A stretch of 64,000 bases of DNA from an uncultured Bacteroidales bacterium (GTDB lineage Bacteria > Bacteroidota > Bacteroidia > Bacteroidales > Bacteroidaceae). The DNA lies in the NCBI GenBank assembly GCA_902763865.1, contig CACWTR010000004.1:1-64000 (forward strand). The letters are read 5' to 3'. Below, one piece after another: positions 1 through 9,062 of the stretch. Every line of letters begins with the position of its first letter. The first letter of the stretch is position 1. Under the pieces are notes generated by a model that was not told where the DNA came from, did no database searches, and saw nothing but the letters and a program-made list of their open reading frames with translations. The position numbers and the translations under genes were made by a program.

Positions 1-786
1 CACCACCTTGCCGTCCTTGCTCAGCACGCGTCTTATTTTGCTTCGTGCATTGGCACGACCTTCCAACAGGAGGGGCTCGTCGCGCGGCAAGACCATTCCC
101 GTGGAATAAACAGGAGGCAAATGCAGCCCTCCGTAGTCGCCCGTGAGTGCCGAATAGACGGTCTTTGCCAGGATCTGTGCACCTTCGGGATTGGGATGCA
201 GGGCATCGGGGAAGAGGTCCGGACGACAGTGCAGCGGCGTGTAGAGGTCGATGAGTTGTGCTCCTGCGCCATGTGCCACCAGCTCGATGGCTTGCTGAAT
301 CTGTGCGTGCCAGTCGCGTGTGCCGCTTTGGAAGCGCGGATGGCGATGGAAGATGGGCGTCATCTTGCAGACCAGGATACGCGCCTCGGGGTTCGCCGTG
401 CGGAAGGAATCAATCAGGGCACGGTAGTTCGGGATGAATTCCTCCTTCCAGTCGGGCCAGTTGCGAGGGTCGGTGTCGTTCAGGCCAAGATGGATGACCA
501 CCCAGTCGGCCTTGAAGTCCAGCGCTTCGCGGAACTCCGGCAGATGGATGTAGGGACGATGCCCCTTATATAATAAGGTAGCACCGGAATGTCCGAAGTT
601 CTGTACCTCGTAGCCCTCGCCGAGCATTCTCTGCAGCTGTGCTGGGTAGCTGTCCCTCTCGCGGTCGGCAATGCCGTAGCCGTAGGTCACGCTGTTGCCT
701 ACGCAAGCAACCTTGACCCTTTGAGCTGCGAATGTTGCACAAACGCAAAGAGAGAAAATTGCAAATATGATACCTCCCTTTTTCAT
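1..786 (-). CDS. GDSL hydrolase / sialate O-acetylesterase fusion (3' end cut by window)
   Basis: Likely an exported esterase that removes O-acetyl groups from sialic acids before the lyase next to it acts. Reading leftwards from the ATG at 784-786, a signal peptide (MKKGGIIFAIFSLCVCATFA) is followed by an SGNH/GDSL domain: the nucleophile block is GNSVTYG (Asn in place of the usual Asp of GDS), then GLND and the DALHPN block carrying the Asp-His pair. After about residue 215 the chain turns into the start of a second domain (STGMVLPRDEPLLLEG), typical of the sialate O-acetylesterase family. The gene runs off the left edge, so only about 262 residues are visible. It begins 3 bases after the nanA stop, so the two are almost certainly co-transcribed. 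The two-domain reading rests on the first residues of the second domain. Confidence 0.8.
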   Translation of the reverse strand, partial: MKKGGIIFAIFSLCVCATFAAQRVKVACVGNSVTYGYGIADRERDSYPAQLQRMLGEGYEVQNFGHSGATLLYKGHRPYIHLPEFREALDFKADWVVIHLGLNDTDPRNWPDWKEEFIPNYRALIDSFRTANPEARILVCKMTPIFHRHPRFQSGTRDWHAQIQQAIELVAHGAGAQLIDLYTPLHCRPDLFPDALHPNPEGAQILAKTVYSALTGDYGGLHLPPVYSTGMVLPRDEPLLLEGRANARSKIRRVLSKDGKVV

Positions 787-789
787 CAC

Positions 790-1707
790 TTAAAACTCGT
801 TACAATGTTGGAAGAAGCCAATCTCGTCGAGTTCCTTGCGGAGTTGCTGTTCCTCCTCGGGGGTGACGTTCTGGAAAGGGGTACGGTTGGGGCCAAGGTC
901 GAGGCCGATGAGCTTCATGATGCGCTTACCGCCTACGATGTTGCCGCGGAAGTGACAGATGACGTTGATGACCTTCTGCGAGTAGTCCTGCAGCCTGCGT
1001 GCCGACTCCAAATCGCCTCGGTTCCAAGCCTCTATGATGCCGACAAGGTTCTTGCCGTTGTAGTTTGTCGTGCCTCCGATGCCGCCTCTTGCACCGCCCA
1101 TTGCCAGGCAGGGAAGGATGGTCTCGTCCTGTCCGTGGAGCATGTCGAACTTGCCGTCGGCGTAGAGGCGGCACTGGTTGTATTCGTAGAGGCTCTCGAA
1201 GGTATATTTGATGCCTGCAAAGTTCGGGATGCGTCCGTCAACGGCCTTCAGGAAATCCACCATAGGCAGGAAGGCACCGTTGAAGGCTGGGATGTGGTAG
1301 AAGTAGAAGGGCAGGGCGGGAGCTGCAGCGGCAATCTCCTCGCAGTACTTGACGAGCTCTTCGATGCGGCCAATCTTGGGGAATGGTGGTGCCATTGCTC
1401 CGATGCCCCAAGCACCAATCTTCTGAGCGTGTTCAGCCAGTTTCCTGCTCTCCCTGACACAGCAGCTGCCCACGTGCACGATGACCTTGAAGCCTTCGGG
1501 GGCTGCTGCCATCCAAGCCTCGGCCAGCTGCATGCGCTCCTCCGGGGTGAGCATGTAGCCTTCGCCGCTTGAGCCGTTGATGAATACTCCCTTCAGCCCG
1601 TTCTTTTGCAGCATCTTGGCGTATGCCGGGATGGGTTCAAGGTTCACGTCGCCATTCTCGTAAAAAGGCGTAAAGGGTGCGTCGATAAGTCCGATGATTT
1701 TCTCCAT
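790..1707 (-). CDS. nanA: N-acetylneuraminate lyase
   Basis: Class I aldolase that splits N-acetylneuraminate into N-acetylmannosamine and pyruvate in the cytoplasm. The 305-residue product matches the family length. It shows the substrate-carboxylate loop GSSGEG (45-50), the catalytic Tyr137 in YFYHIP and the Schiff-base Lys167 in AGIKYTF. I chose the ATG at 1705-1707 (MEKIIGLIDAPF); an in-frame ATG at 1761 would add 18 residues but lies inside the promoter box at 1759-1766. The neighbour downstream is a sialate O-acetylesterase, so together they process host or dietary sialic acid. Dihydrodipicolinate synthase is the main paralogue; the GSSGEG and YFYHIP motifs favour the sialic-acid enzyme. 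Confidence 0.92.
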   Translation of the reverse strand: MEKIIGLIDAPFTPFYENGDVNLEPIPAYAKMLQKNGLKGVFINGSSGEGYMLTPEERMQLAEAWMAAAPEGFKVIVHVGSCCVRESRKLAEHAQKIGAWGIGAMAPPFPKIGRIEELVKYCEEIAAAAPALPFYFYHIPAFNGAFLPMVDFLKAVDGRIPNFAGIKYTFESLYEYNQCRLYADGKFDMLHGQDETILPCLAMGGARGGIGGTTNYNGKNLVGIIEAWNRGDLESARRLQDYSQKVINVICHFRGNIVGGKRIMKLIGLDLGPNRTPFQNVTPEEEQQLRKELDEIGFFQHCNEF

Positions 1708-1758
1708 GATAATGTGTTTGTTGATGTTGTTAAAGTAGTTTTTGTCAGTTTTCAGAGG

Positions 1759-1766
1759 CAAAGGTA
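1759..1766 (-). promoter_or_regulatory. Bacteroidetes -7 box for nanA operon
   Basis: The minus strand reads TACCTTTG, matching the Bacteroidetes -7 consensus TAnnTTTG, about 50 bases before the nanA ATG. No clear TTTG box is seen 19-21 bases further upstream. Confidence 0.55.
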
Positions 1767-1829
1767 GCTAAAAAATTTCAATTGAGGATAATAATGATTT
1801 AGGAATTATGAATTATGAATAAAATGTCG

Positions 1830-1837
1830 TACCTTTG
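1830..1837 (+). promoter_or_regulatory. Bacteroidetes -7 box for purB
   Basis: TACCTTTG on the plus strand, followed by GCAG, 33 bases before the purB ATG. The upstream stretch is AT-rich (repeats of AATTATGAAT) without an obvious -33 TTTG. Confidence 0.6.
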
Positions 1838-1870
1838 CAGCCGTTTTCAGAATTCACATTATATTAAGCT

Positions 1871-3214
1871 ATGGAACTTGACAAGCTGACTGCCGTTTCG
1901 CCCATCGACGGACGATACAGAGGCAAGACAGAACCTTTGGCCGCCTACTTCTCGGAGTATGCCCTCATCCGCTATCGTGTTCGCGTGGAGGTGGAGTATT
2001 TCATCGCCCTCATCCATCTTCCCCTGCCGCAACTGCAGGGCATTCCCGCCAGCGATGAACAGCTTCGCGACATCTATCGCTATTTTACGGAACAGGACGC
2101 ACAGCGCGTAAAGGACATAGAAGCCGTTACGAACCACGACGTGAAGGCCGTCGAGTACTTCATCAAGGAGAAGTTCGATGCCATCGGCGGACTGGAACCC
2201 TACAAGGAGTTCATCCACTTCGGCCTGACAAGTCAGGATATTAACAACACAAGTGTGCCCCTCAGTATCAAGGAGGCTCTCGAAGAAGTCTATTATCCGC
2301 TGCTTGAAGAGCTGATTGCTCAACTCAAGACGTATGCCGACGAGTGGAAGAGCGTGCCGATGCTTGCCAAGACGCACGGCCAGCCGGCCAGCCCCACACG
2401 CCTCGGAAAGGAAGTCATGGTCTTCGTCTATCGTCTCCAGCGTCAGCTCGACATGCTCCGTGCCTGCCCCATTACGGCCAAGTTCGGCGGAGCAACGGGC
2501 AACTTCAACGCGCACCACGTGGCCTATCCGCAGTACGACTGGCGCGAGTTTGGCTGCCGCTTCGTCAGCGAGAGCCTTGGCTTGGAGCGCGAAGAATACA
2601 CGACGCAAATCAGCAACTACGATTGCCTCGGCGCAGTCTTCGATGCCATGAAGCGCATTAATACCATCATCATCGATCTGGACCGCGATTTCTGGCAATA
2701 CGTCTCGATGGAGTATTTCCGTCAGAAGATAAAAGCTGGCGAAGTCGGTTCCAGTGCTATGCCACACAAGGTAAACCCCATCGACTTCGAGAACTCGGAA
2801 GGCAACCTCGGCCTGGCCAATGCCATCCTGTCGCACCTCAGCCAGAAGCTGCCCATCAGCCGCCTGCAACGCGACCTTACGGACAGCACTGTGCTTCGCA
2901 ATGTCGGCGTCCCCGTCGGACACATGGTCATCAGCCTGCAAAGCACCCTGAAGGGATTGCGTAAGCTTGTGCTGAACGAAGAAGCCATTCGTCGCGACCT
3001 GGAAAGCTGCTGGGCTGTATGTGCAGAAGCCATTCAGACCATTCTGCGTCGCGAAGCCTACCCGCATCCATACGAAGCGCTCAAGGCACTCACCCGGACG
3101 GGCAAGGGCATCGACGAAGCAACCATCAAGAACTTTATCGAAGAACTCAACGTCAGCGAATCCGTGAAGGAAGAACTGCGTAATATAACTCCATACACTT
3201 ATACAGGAATTTAA
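1871..3214 (+). CDS. purB: Adenylosuccinate lyase
   Basis: Fumarase/aspartase superfamily enzyme acting twice in purine synthesis: SAICAR to AICAR plus fumarate, and adenylosuccinate to AMP plus fumarate. The 447-residue protein is full length. Conserved blocks are TNHD (87-90), HFGLTSQD (116-123), KTHGQPASPT (167-176) and the family signature SSAMPHKVNP (294-303) continuing into DFENSEGN. The start MELDKLTAVSPIDGRY matches the family N-terminus. purA, which makes its second substrate, lies about 38 kb away in the same window. The gene is followed after 13 bases by the pseudouridine synthase gene, so read-through is likely. Long open frames exist on the opposite strand but are shadows. Confidence 0.97.
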   Translation: MELDKLTAVSPIDGRYRGKTEPLAAYFSEYALIRYRVRVEVEYFIALIHLPLPQLQGIPASDEQLRDIYRYFTEQDAQRVKDIEAVTNHDVKAVEYFIKEKFDAIGGLEPYKEFIHFGLTSQDINNTSVPLSIKEALEEVYYPLLEELIAQLKTYADEWKSVPMLAKTHGQPASPTRLGKEVMVFVYRLQRQLDMLRACPITAKFGGATGNFNAHHVAYPQYDWREFGCRFVSESLGLEREEYTTQISNYDCLGAVFDAMKRINTIIIDLDRDFWQYVSMEYFRQKIKAGEVGSSAMPHKVNPIDFENSEGNLGLANAILSHLSQKLPISRLQRDLTDSTVLRNVGVPVGHMVISLQSTLKGLRKLVLNEEAIRRDLESCWAVCAEAIQTILRREAYPHPYEALKALTRTGKGIDEATIKNFIEELNVSESVKEELRNITPYTYTGI

Positions 3215-3227
3215 CACTTAAAAAGAA

Positions 3228-4466
3228 ATGATTAACGAAAGAGAAAGTTGGAGAGACAAATTCTCCGAGAACGAGAACGGAGGTCGCCGGGAGGGCTACC
3301 GTCCGCAGGGTAACAACGAAGGACACAACGGCGAAGGACGCCCCATGCGTCCGCGCTACAATCGTCCGTCGTACAGTGCTAATCCGAACAGGGAAGGCTA
3401 TCAGCCACGTCCTCGCTACAATCGCGAAGACGGCTATCAGCCCCGCCCAAGATACAATAATGACAATGGCGAGGGAAGCTATCAGCCGCGTCCTCGCTAC
3501 AACCGCGAAGGTGGCTACAATCGCGAGGGCGGCTATCAGCAGCGTGAAGGTGGCTACCATCGTGAAGGCGGTTATAATCGCGAGGGTGGCTACCAGCATC
3601 GCGAAGGCGGCTATCGTCCCCGCATTAACCGCGAAGGTTACGCTCCCAAGGGAGGTCCAAGGCCCCGACGCACGGCGGATTACAATCCTCATGCCAAGTA
3701 CAGCATGAAGAAGCAGATTGAGTACAAGGAGACACACATCGATCCGGACGCTCCCATCCGCCTCAACAAGTACCTGGCCAATGCAGGCATCTGCTCCCGT
3801 CGTGAAGCAGACGAGTTCATCGAGGCAGGAGTCGTGAAGGTCAACGGAGAGATTGTTACTGAACTTGGCACAAAGGTGAAGCGTTCAGACACTGTCCTCT
3901 TCCACGACCAGCTGGTCAGCATCGAGAAGAAAGTCTATATCCTCCTCAACAAGCCGAAGGATTACGTGACGACAAGCGATGACCCGCAGAACCGCAAAAC
4001 TGTCATGGACCTTGTCAAGGGAGCCTGTCGCGAACGCATCTATCCCGTTGGCCGACTTGACCGCAACACGACAGGTGTACTCCTGCTCACTAACGACGGT
4101 GAGCTGGCAACTAAGCTGACGCATCCGCAGTTCCTCAAGAAGAAAATCTATCATGTTTTCCTCGACAAGAACGTCACTGCCGCAGACATGCGCCAGATAG
4201 CCGAAGGCATCGAGCTGGAAGACGGCGAGATACATGCAGATGCCGTTGAATACGCCAGCGAGACAGACCGCAAGCAGGTGGGCATCGAGATTCACAGCGG
4301 ACGCAACCGAATCGTGCGCCGCATCTTCGAGCACCTCGGCTACAAAGTCATTCGCTTGGATCGCGTCTTCTTTGCAGGACTGACAAAGAAGAACGTACGC
4401 CGCGGCGACTGGCGCTTCCTGACCGAGAAGGAAGTCAACATGCTCCGCATGGGCGCGTTTGAGTAA
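3228..4466 (+). CDS. RsuA/RluB-family pseudouridine synthase with long Arg/Gly/Tyr repeat N-terminus
   Basis: Isomerises a uridine of ribosomal RNA to pseudouridine. Two parts are visible in 412 residues. Residues 1-165 are low-complexity and strongly basic, built from repeats such as REGGY, QPRPRYN and NREGGY. An S4 RNA-binding domain starts near 177 (IRLNKYLANAG), followed by the catalytic domain with GRLDRN (275-280, Asp278 the expected nucleophile) and TTGVLLLTNDG. RluB/RsuA enzymes of other phyla usually start close to the S4 domain, so the tail is extra; Arg/Gly tails often bind RNA or ribosomes, which is inference here. The repeats make this stretch prone to length change. It is not possible to tell RluB, RluE or RluF apart by eye. 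Confidence 0.9.
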   Translation: MINERESWRDKFSENENGGRREGYRPQGNNEGHNGEGRPMRPRYNRPSYSANPNREGYQPRPRYNREDGYQPRPRYNNDNGEGSYQPRPRYNREGGYNREGGYQQREGGYHREGGYNREGGYQHREGGYRPRINREGYAPKGGPRPRRTADYNPHAKYSMKKQIEYKETHIDPDAPIRLNKYLANAGICSRREADEFIEAGVVKVNGEIVTELGTKVKRSDTVLFHDQLVSIEKKVYILLNKPKDYVTTSDDPQNRKTVMDLVKGACRERIYPVGRLDRNTTGVLLLTNDGELATKLTHPQFLKKKIYHVFLDKNVTAADMRQIAEGIELEDGEIHADAVEYASETDRKQVGIEIHSGRNRIVRRIFEHLGYKVIRLDRVFFAGLTKKNVRRGDWRFLTEKEVNMLRMGAFE

Positions 4467-4502
4467 TCCATAATTCTCAATTCATAATACATAATTATAT
4501 CC

Positions 4503-5942
4503 ATGAAAAGAACAAAAGTAATCGACGCACTGAAGTGCACAGCATACGGTTCGGACATTTGCGTGAAAGGCTGGGTCCGTTCCAAGCGTGGCAGCAAGGG
4601 CATCTTCTTCATTGCCCTGAACGATGGCAGCACCATTAAGAACATCCAAATCGTCGGCGATGATGCCAAGTTCGACGAGGAAACCTTGAAGCGCATCACG
4701 ACGGGTGCCTGCCTTTCTGTCGAGGGTAAGCTCGTGGAGAGTCCTGCTGCGGGACAGGCCAGCGAGATACAGGCCACAGCCATCGAGATTCTGGGCGACT
4801 GCGACAACACCTATCCCCTCCAGAAGAAGGGAGCCAGCTGGGAATACCTCCGCACGGTGGCCCACCTGCGTCCCCGTACCAACACCTTCGGTGCCATCCT
4901 GCGCATCCGTCACAACATGGCGATGGCTATCCACACCTACTTCCACGAGCACGGCTACTTCTACTTCCACACGCCACTCATCACGGCAAGCGACTGCGAA
5001 GGTGCCGGCAACATGTTCCAGGTGACAACCAAGAACCTCTATGACCTGAAGAAGGACGAGCAGGGTAAAATTATCTACGACGACGACTTCTTTGGCGAGC
5101 AGACAAGCCTCACCGTCAGCGGACAGCTCGAAGGCGAGCTTGGTGCAACGGCCTTGGGTGCCATCTACACCTTCGGCCCCACCTTCCGTGCCGAGAACAG
5201 CAACACGCCCCGCCATCTGGCCGAGTTCTGGATGATTGAACCTGAGATTGCCTTCATGGACCAAGAAGAGTTGATGGACCTCGAGGAGGACTTCATCAAG
5301 TACTGTGTTCGCTGGGCTCTCGACAATTGCCAGGATGATTTGGAGTTCCTCAACAAGATGATAGACAAGGGACTCATCGAGCGCCTGCAGGGGGTGCTGA
5401 AGGAGGACTTCGTCCGTCTGCCCTATACCGAAGGCATCCGCATACTGCAGGAGGCCAAGCAGAACGGCAGGAAGTTCGAGTTCCCCTGCGAATGGGGCGA
5501 CGACCTTGCCAGCGAGCACGAGCGTTACCTCGTTGAGGAACACTTCAAGAAGCCCGTCATCATGACCGACTATCCGCGTTCCTTCAAGTCTTTCTACATG
5601 AAGCAGAATCAGGAGACTGCCGACGGCGGTTCCGTCGGTTACAAGGGAGCCATTGCCCCCGGGCCGACGATGCAGGGCACAGACGTGCTTTTCCCCTCAA
5701 TCGGTGAGATTATCGGCGGCAGCGTCCGCGAGGAGAGCTACGACAAGCTGATGGCAGAGGTGAAGCGTCGCGAGATGGATATGACACACCTGTGGTGGTA
5801 CCTCGACACCCGCAAGTACGGAAGTTGTCCGCATGCAGGGTTCGGCCTCGGCTTCGAGCGTCTCATCCTTTTCGTTACGGGAATGCAGAACATACGTGAC
5901 GTTATTCCCTTCCCCCGTACACCGAGAAACGCGGAGTTCTAA
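4503..5942 (+). CDS. asnS: Asparaginyl-tRNA synthetase
   Basis: Class IIb synthetase that charges tRNA-Asn. The 479-residue protein starts with an OB-fold anticodon-binding domain (about 15-110, [17 protein letters not shown]) and continues into the class II catalytic core: motif 2 [17 protein letters not shown] (about 230-246) and motif 3 GFGLGFERL near the C-terminus. The FWMIEPE stretch and overall pattern point to AsnRS rather than AspRS. It follows the pseudouridine synthase by 36 AT-rich bases and ends just before a strong terminator, so it closes the purB-side transcript. Confidence 0.97.
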   Translation: MKRTKVIDALKCTAYGSDICVKGWVRSKRGSKGIFFIALNDGSTIKNIQIVGDDAKFDEETLKRITTGACLSVEGKLVESPAAGQASEIQATAIEILGDCDNTYPLQKKGASWEYLRTVAHLRPRTNTFGAILRIRHNMAMAIHTYFHEHGYFYFHTPLITASDCEGAGNMFQVTTKNLYDLKKDEQGKIIYDDDFFGEQTSLTVSGQLEGELGATALGAIYTFGPTFRAENSNTPRHLAEFWMIEPEIAFMDQEELMDLEEDFIKYCVRWALDNCQDDLEFLNKMIDKGLIERLQGVLKEDFVRLPYTEGIRILQEAKQNGRKFEFPCEWGDDLASEHERYLVEEHFKKPVIMTDYPRSFKSFYMKQNQETADGGSVGYKGAIAPGPTMQGTDVLFPSIGEIIGGSVREESYDKLMAEVKRREMDMTHLWWYLDTRKYGSCPHAGFGLGFERLILFVTGMQNIRDVIPFPRTPRNAEF

Positions 5943-5953
5943 ACCGTGCAACG

Positions 5954-5999
5954 AAAAAAAGCCTTCCAAGACCTCAAACGGACTTGGAAGGCTTTTTTT
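5954..5999. terminator. Bidirectional Rho-independent terminator between asnS and pheS
   Basis: Perfect 10-bp stem GCCTTCCAAG (5961-5970) / CTTGGAAGGC (5983-5992) with a 12-base loop, flanked by seven A on the left and seven T on the right, so it can stop transcription from both converging genes. Confidence 0.9.
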
Positions 6000-6020
6000 C
6001 GTTTGCGTAGGCCGGTTGTG

Positions 6021-7043
6021 TTATTTTGCGCTGACGAATTCGTCGAGGAAGCGGACATCGTTCTCGCTGAACATGCGCAAGTCCTTCACCTGATACTTCA
6101 GGTTTGTGATACGCTCGATGCCCATGCCGAAAGCATAGCCGGTGTAGATGCTGCTGTCGATGCCGTTGGCTTCAAGCACAGCGGGGTCAACCATTCCGCA
6201 GCCCAGTATCTCGAGCCATCCTGAGCCCTTGCACATGGAGCAGCCCTTGCCGCCGCAGATGGTGCAGCTGACGTCCATTTCAGCACTTGGTTCCGTGAAG
6301 GGGAAGTAGCTGGGGCGCAGACGTATTTTCGTGTCGGGACCGAACAGCTCTTGTGCAAACAGCAGCAGGACCTGCTTGAGGTCGGTGAAGCTGACGTTCT
6401 TGTCAACATAGAGCCCTTCAATCTGATGGAAGAAGCAATGTGCACGTGCACTGACGGCTTCGTTGCGATAGACGCGACCGGGGCAGAGGATGCGGATGGG
6501 GGGCTGGGTCTTCTCCATCACACGCGACTGGACGCTGCTGGTGTGCGAGCGCAGGATGATGTCGGGATGCGACTCGACGAAGAAGGTGTCCTGCATGTCG
6601 CGTGCCGGATGGTCGTCGGCAAAGTTCAGACTGCTATAGACATGCCAGTCGTCCTCCACTTCCGGACCTTCTGCCAAGGTGAAGCCCAGGCGACTGAAGA
6701 TATCGACGATTTCGTTCTTGACAATCGTGATGGGATGGCGCGAACCGAGGGCAATGGGGTAGGGCGTACGGGTGAGGTCGATGGAGGAAGAGCCTGCGGC
6801 GGTTGTCTCGCCTACGCTTTCCTTCAGGGTATTTATCTTTTCCTGGGCAAAGTTCTTCAGTTCGTTGATTCTCATGCCCAGCTCCTTCTTCAGGTCGGCA
6901 GGCACGCTTCTGAAGTCGTTCATCAGTTGTGAGATTTCACCCTTCTTGCTCAGATACTTGATGCGCAGGGCTTCTGCTTCCTGGGCATTCTTTGCCTGAA
7001 GCGAAGACAATTCCTGCATCAATTGGTTTATTCTTTCTATCAT
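6021..7043 (-). CDS. pheS: Phenylalanyl-tRNA synthetase alpha subunit
   Basis: Catalytic subunit of the (alpha-beta)2 enzyme that charges tRNA-Phe; pheT is not in this window. The 340-residue protein has an N-terminal coiled coil (about 1-85), then class II motif 1 (HPITIVKNEI), motif 2 (RVYRNEAVSARAHCFFHQIEG) and motif 3 (AFGMGIERI). Between motifs 2 and 3 lies a Cys cluster, CTICGGKGCSMCKGSGW, a possible zinc knuckle that I recall as usual in Bacteroidetes PheS. The gene stands alone with its own promoter box about 30 bases upstream and ends at the shared terminator. Confidence 0.97.
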   Translation of the reverse strand: MIERINQLMQELSSLQAKNAQEAEALRIKYLSKKGEISQLMNDFRSVPADLKKELGMRINELKNFAQEKINTLKESVGETTAAGSSSIDLTRTPYPIALGSRHPITIVKNEIVDIFSRLGFTLAEGPEVEDDWHVYSSLNFADDHPARDMQDTFFVESHPDIILRSHTSSVQSRVMEKTQPPIRILCPGRVYRNEAVSARAHCFFHQIEGLYVDKNVSFTDLKQVLLLFAQELFGPDTKIRLRPSYFPFTEPSAEMDVSCTICGGKGCSMCKGSGWLEILGCGMVDPAVLEANGIDSSIYTGYAFGMGIERITNLKYQVKDLRMFSENDVRFLDEFVSAK

Positions 7044-7072
7044 AATATGCTGTTCTAATCTGTTTTCGCGTG

Positions 7073-7080
7073 CAAAAGTA
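7073..7080 (-). promoter_or_regulatory. Bacteroidetes -7 box for pheS
   Basis: Minus strand TACTTTTG, 29 bases before the pheS ATG. No convincing -33 element. Confidence 0.55.
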
Positions 7081-7124
7081 CGAAATTATTCTTAATTCTT
7101 GACTCTTAATTCTTATTTTCTTTG

Positions 7125-7132
7125 TACCTTTG
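7125..7132 (+). promoter_or_regulatory. Bacteroidetes -7 box for the lipoprotein-murB pair
   Basis: TACCTTTG on the plus strand, 27 bases before the lipoprotein ATG; a TTG lies at 7099-7101, a slightly long spacing of 23. Confidence 0.55.
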
Positions 7133-7159
7133 CACGATTTTTAGCAGATAGATTGCAGA

Positions 7160-8020
7160 ATGGACATTAAGTGCAAGTTTTTTTTGGCGGCTTGTGTCCT
7201 CACGAGCGTGCTTTCGTGCGGAAAGATAGAGCAGCGGGCAGCTGACGTGGTGCACGACACGTGGTTTGAAGAAGACGTTCAAGCCGACACGCTTGCCGAG
7301 GAAGAAGAAGAGGAACTGGACATCATCGAGGAGGAGAGTCCTGCCCTGGACGGAGTCTTCAACGACTTCCTCTTTGCCTATCTCCACAGCAGCCGTCTCC
7401 GCCGCGAGCGCACGGCCAGGCCCCTCCGCCTGGAGCAAACGGACAGGCCGGCCAAGATACTCGAGGACTTCGACCCCGTGTTCGAGTTCGGTTTCCTTTC
7501 CGGCGAGTACTTCACTACGCTCTACGGCAATTCCCAGCAGATGCACGCCGATGACGAGGGAGAGCTGGAAGAGGATTCTATTGTCAGCCTGCAACGCATC
7601 AACCTCAACGACCGCACCATCCGCAACTTCCAGTTCCTGCGCAGCCAGGGACGATGGAGGCTCGACGTCGTGCGCGAGTCAACATTCGAGGATGACGACC
7701 TTTGCGACTACCTCAACTTCTATGCCCGTTTCTGCTCCGACAGCCTCTTCCAGATACAGTCGATAGCCGACCCGCTTCACGTTGTCATCCAAGGGTCCGA
7801 GGACGAGGAGGGAAGCATCGACGGCATCATCGATGCCGACCAGTGGCAGACGTTCTGCCCCGAAATGCCGGCTGGCATCATCTCCAACATAAAGAAAGGA
7901 CAGCACTATGGCGGCCACAGAATCCTGCTTCGCAAGAGCGGTCAGTCGAGTGGCTTGCAGGAGATATTTACGTTCACGCGCGAGAAGGGCGAGTGGCGCC
8001 TTACACGATATGAGAACTAA
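7160..8020 (+). CDS. Lipoprotein, probably DUF4348 family
   Basis: A 286-residue protein with a lipoprotein signal peptide; the lipobox VLSC places the lipidated Cys at residue 20. An acidic stretch (EEEEEELDIIEEE) follows near 50. The mature part has two similar segments, FNDFLFAYLHSS and YARFCSDSLFQIQSI, and WQTFCPEMPAG, a pattern I associate with DUF4348, a Bacteroidales family of unknown function. It overlaps the murB start by 11 bases, so the two are translationally coupled, suggesting but not proving a link to the cell envelope. No catalytic motif is seen. Confidence 0.7.
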   Translation: MDIKCKFFLAACVLTSVLSCGKIEQRAADVVHDTWFEEDVQADTLAEEEEEELDIIEEESPALDGVFNDFLFAYLHSSRLRRERTARPLRLEQTDRPAKILEDFDPVFEFGFLSGEYFTTLYGNSQQMHADDEGELEEDSIVSLQRINLNDRTIRNFQFLRSQGRWRLDVVRESTFEDDDLCDYLNFYARFCSDSLFQIQSIADPLHVVIQGSEDEEGSIDGIIDADQWQTFCPEMPAGIISNIKKGQHYGGHRILLRKSGQSSGLQEIFTFTREKGEWRLTRYEN

Positions 8021-9062
8021 AATCGACAATACATTCGGCATAGAGGCGGAAGCTCTTGCCTTCGTCTCGTACAGCTCCGAGGCAGCTTTGCGCGAGGAGC
8101 TTGTCCGTATCCATGAGCAGTATGCAGGCTTGCCAATCCTTCACGTCGGCTGCTGCAGCAACCTCCTTTTCCTTGACGACTTCGAAGGCATCGTTCTCCG
8201 GTCTGCCATCAAAGGCTTTCGCCTGACGGCAGAGACGGACGACGAAGTACTGGTAGAGGTCGGTTCCGGAGAGATTTGCGACGACTTTATTGCCGAGGCC
8301 ATAAGTCGCGGCTGGTACGGAATGGAGAACCTGTCGCTCATTCCCGGGCAGGTCGGAGCCGCTGCGGTGCAGAACATCGGAGCCTATGGCGTGGAGGCCT
8401 GCGACGTCATCGAAGAGGTCCGCGGAATCAGTCTGTCCGACGGACAGGAACGGACGTGGAAACGTGCCGACTGCGGCTACGGCTACCGCAAGAGCATCTT
8501 CAAGGAGGAACTTTGGTGCAAGTATGCCATTACCCGCGTCACGTTCCGTCTGAGCAAACACTTCGTGCCGAAACTCCAGTACGGCGGTCTCCTCAAGGCC
8601 GTCGGGCAGGCAGGACTCTCGGAAGGCTCAATCACAGCCGCACAGTTGCGCCAGGTCATCATTGACATCCGCCGAGCCAAGTTGCCAGACCCGTCCGTCA
8701 TGGGCAATGCTGGCAGTTTCTTCAAGAATCCCGTCGTTAGCACAGAGAAGGCAGGGCAGCTGCTCTCCGCTTTCCCGGACATGCCGCATTACCCTGCCGA
8801 AGGCGGCGGAACGAAACTTGCTGCCGGATGGCTGATTGAGCAGGCCGGCTGGAAAGGCAAGAGCCTTGGCCCCGCCGCAGTTCACGACCGTCAGGCTCTT
8901 GTCCTCGTCAACAAGGGCGGTGCCTCAGGCCGCGACGTCATGAAGCTTTGCAATGCCATCAGGAAAGACGTGGCTGACCGCTTCGGAATAGAGCTGGAGC
9001 CGGAAGTGAACGTGATAGGTTCGTTGCTTCATCGCGATGAAGCAATTGCTTCATCGCGATGA
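8010..9062 (+). CDS. murB: UDP-N-acetylenolpyruvoylglucosamine reductase with repeat-derived C-terminus
   Basis: FAD enzyme that reduces UDP-GlcNAc-enolpyruvate to UDP-MurNAc in peptidoglycan synthesis. The 350-residue product begins MRTKIDNTFGIEAEA at the ATG 8010; an ATG at 7908 in the same frame would sit inside the lipoprotein gene and is rejected. The FAD-binding half shows LHVGCCSNLLF and LIPGQVGAAAVQNIGAYG; the catalytic Ser is in GNAGSFFKNP and the Glu in ELEPEVN. Length fits the type I enzyme. The last 13 or so residues (SLLHRDEAIASSR) and the stop codon come from a palindromic repeat element at 9024-9111, so the native end after EPEVNVIG was replaced or extended by repeat insertion. 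Confidence 0.95.
   Translation: MRTKIDNTFGIEAEALAFVSYSSEAALREELVRIHEQYAGLPILHVGCCSNLLFLDDFEGIVLRSAIKGFRLTAETDDEVLVEVGSGEICDDFIAEAISRGWYGMENLSLIPGQVGAAAVQNIGAYGVEACDVIEEVRGISLSDGQERTWKRADCGYGYRKSIFKEELWCKYAITRVTFRLSKHFVPKLQYGGLLKAVGQAGLSEGSITAAQLRQVIIDIRRAKLPDPSVMGNAGSFFKNPVVSTEKAGQLLSAFPDMPHYPAEGGGTKLAAGWLIEQAGWKGKSLGPAAVHDRQALVLVNKGGASGRDVMKLCNAIRKDVADRFGIELEPEVNVIGSLLHRDEAIASSR

Noticed and set aside
1859-3217. Long open frame antisense to purB (452 codons)
   Set aside because: It mirrors the codon bias of purB, encodes no recognisable motif, and purB is certain. The same holds for long antisense frames over nanA (589-1572), asnS (4482-5543), and the M13 peptidase gene (53311-54963).
7908-8009. 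Extended MurB N-terminus from an ATG at 7908
   Set aside because: It lies inside the lipoprotein gene and adds an Arg-rich stretch unlike MurB; the ATG at 8010 fits the family start.
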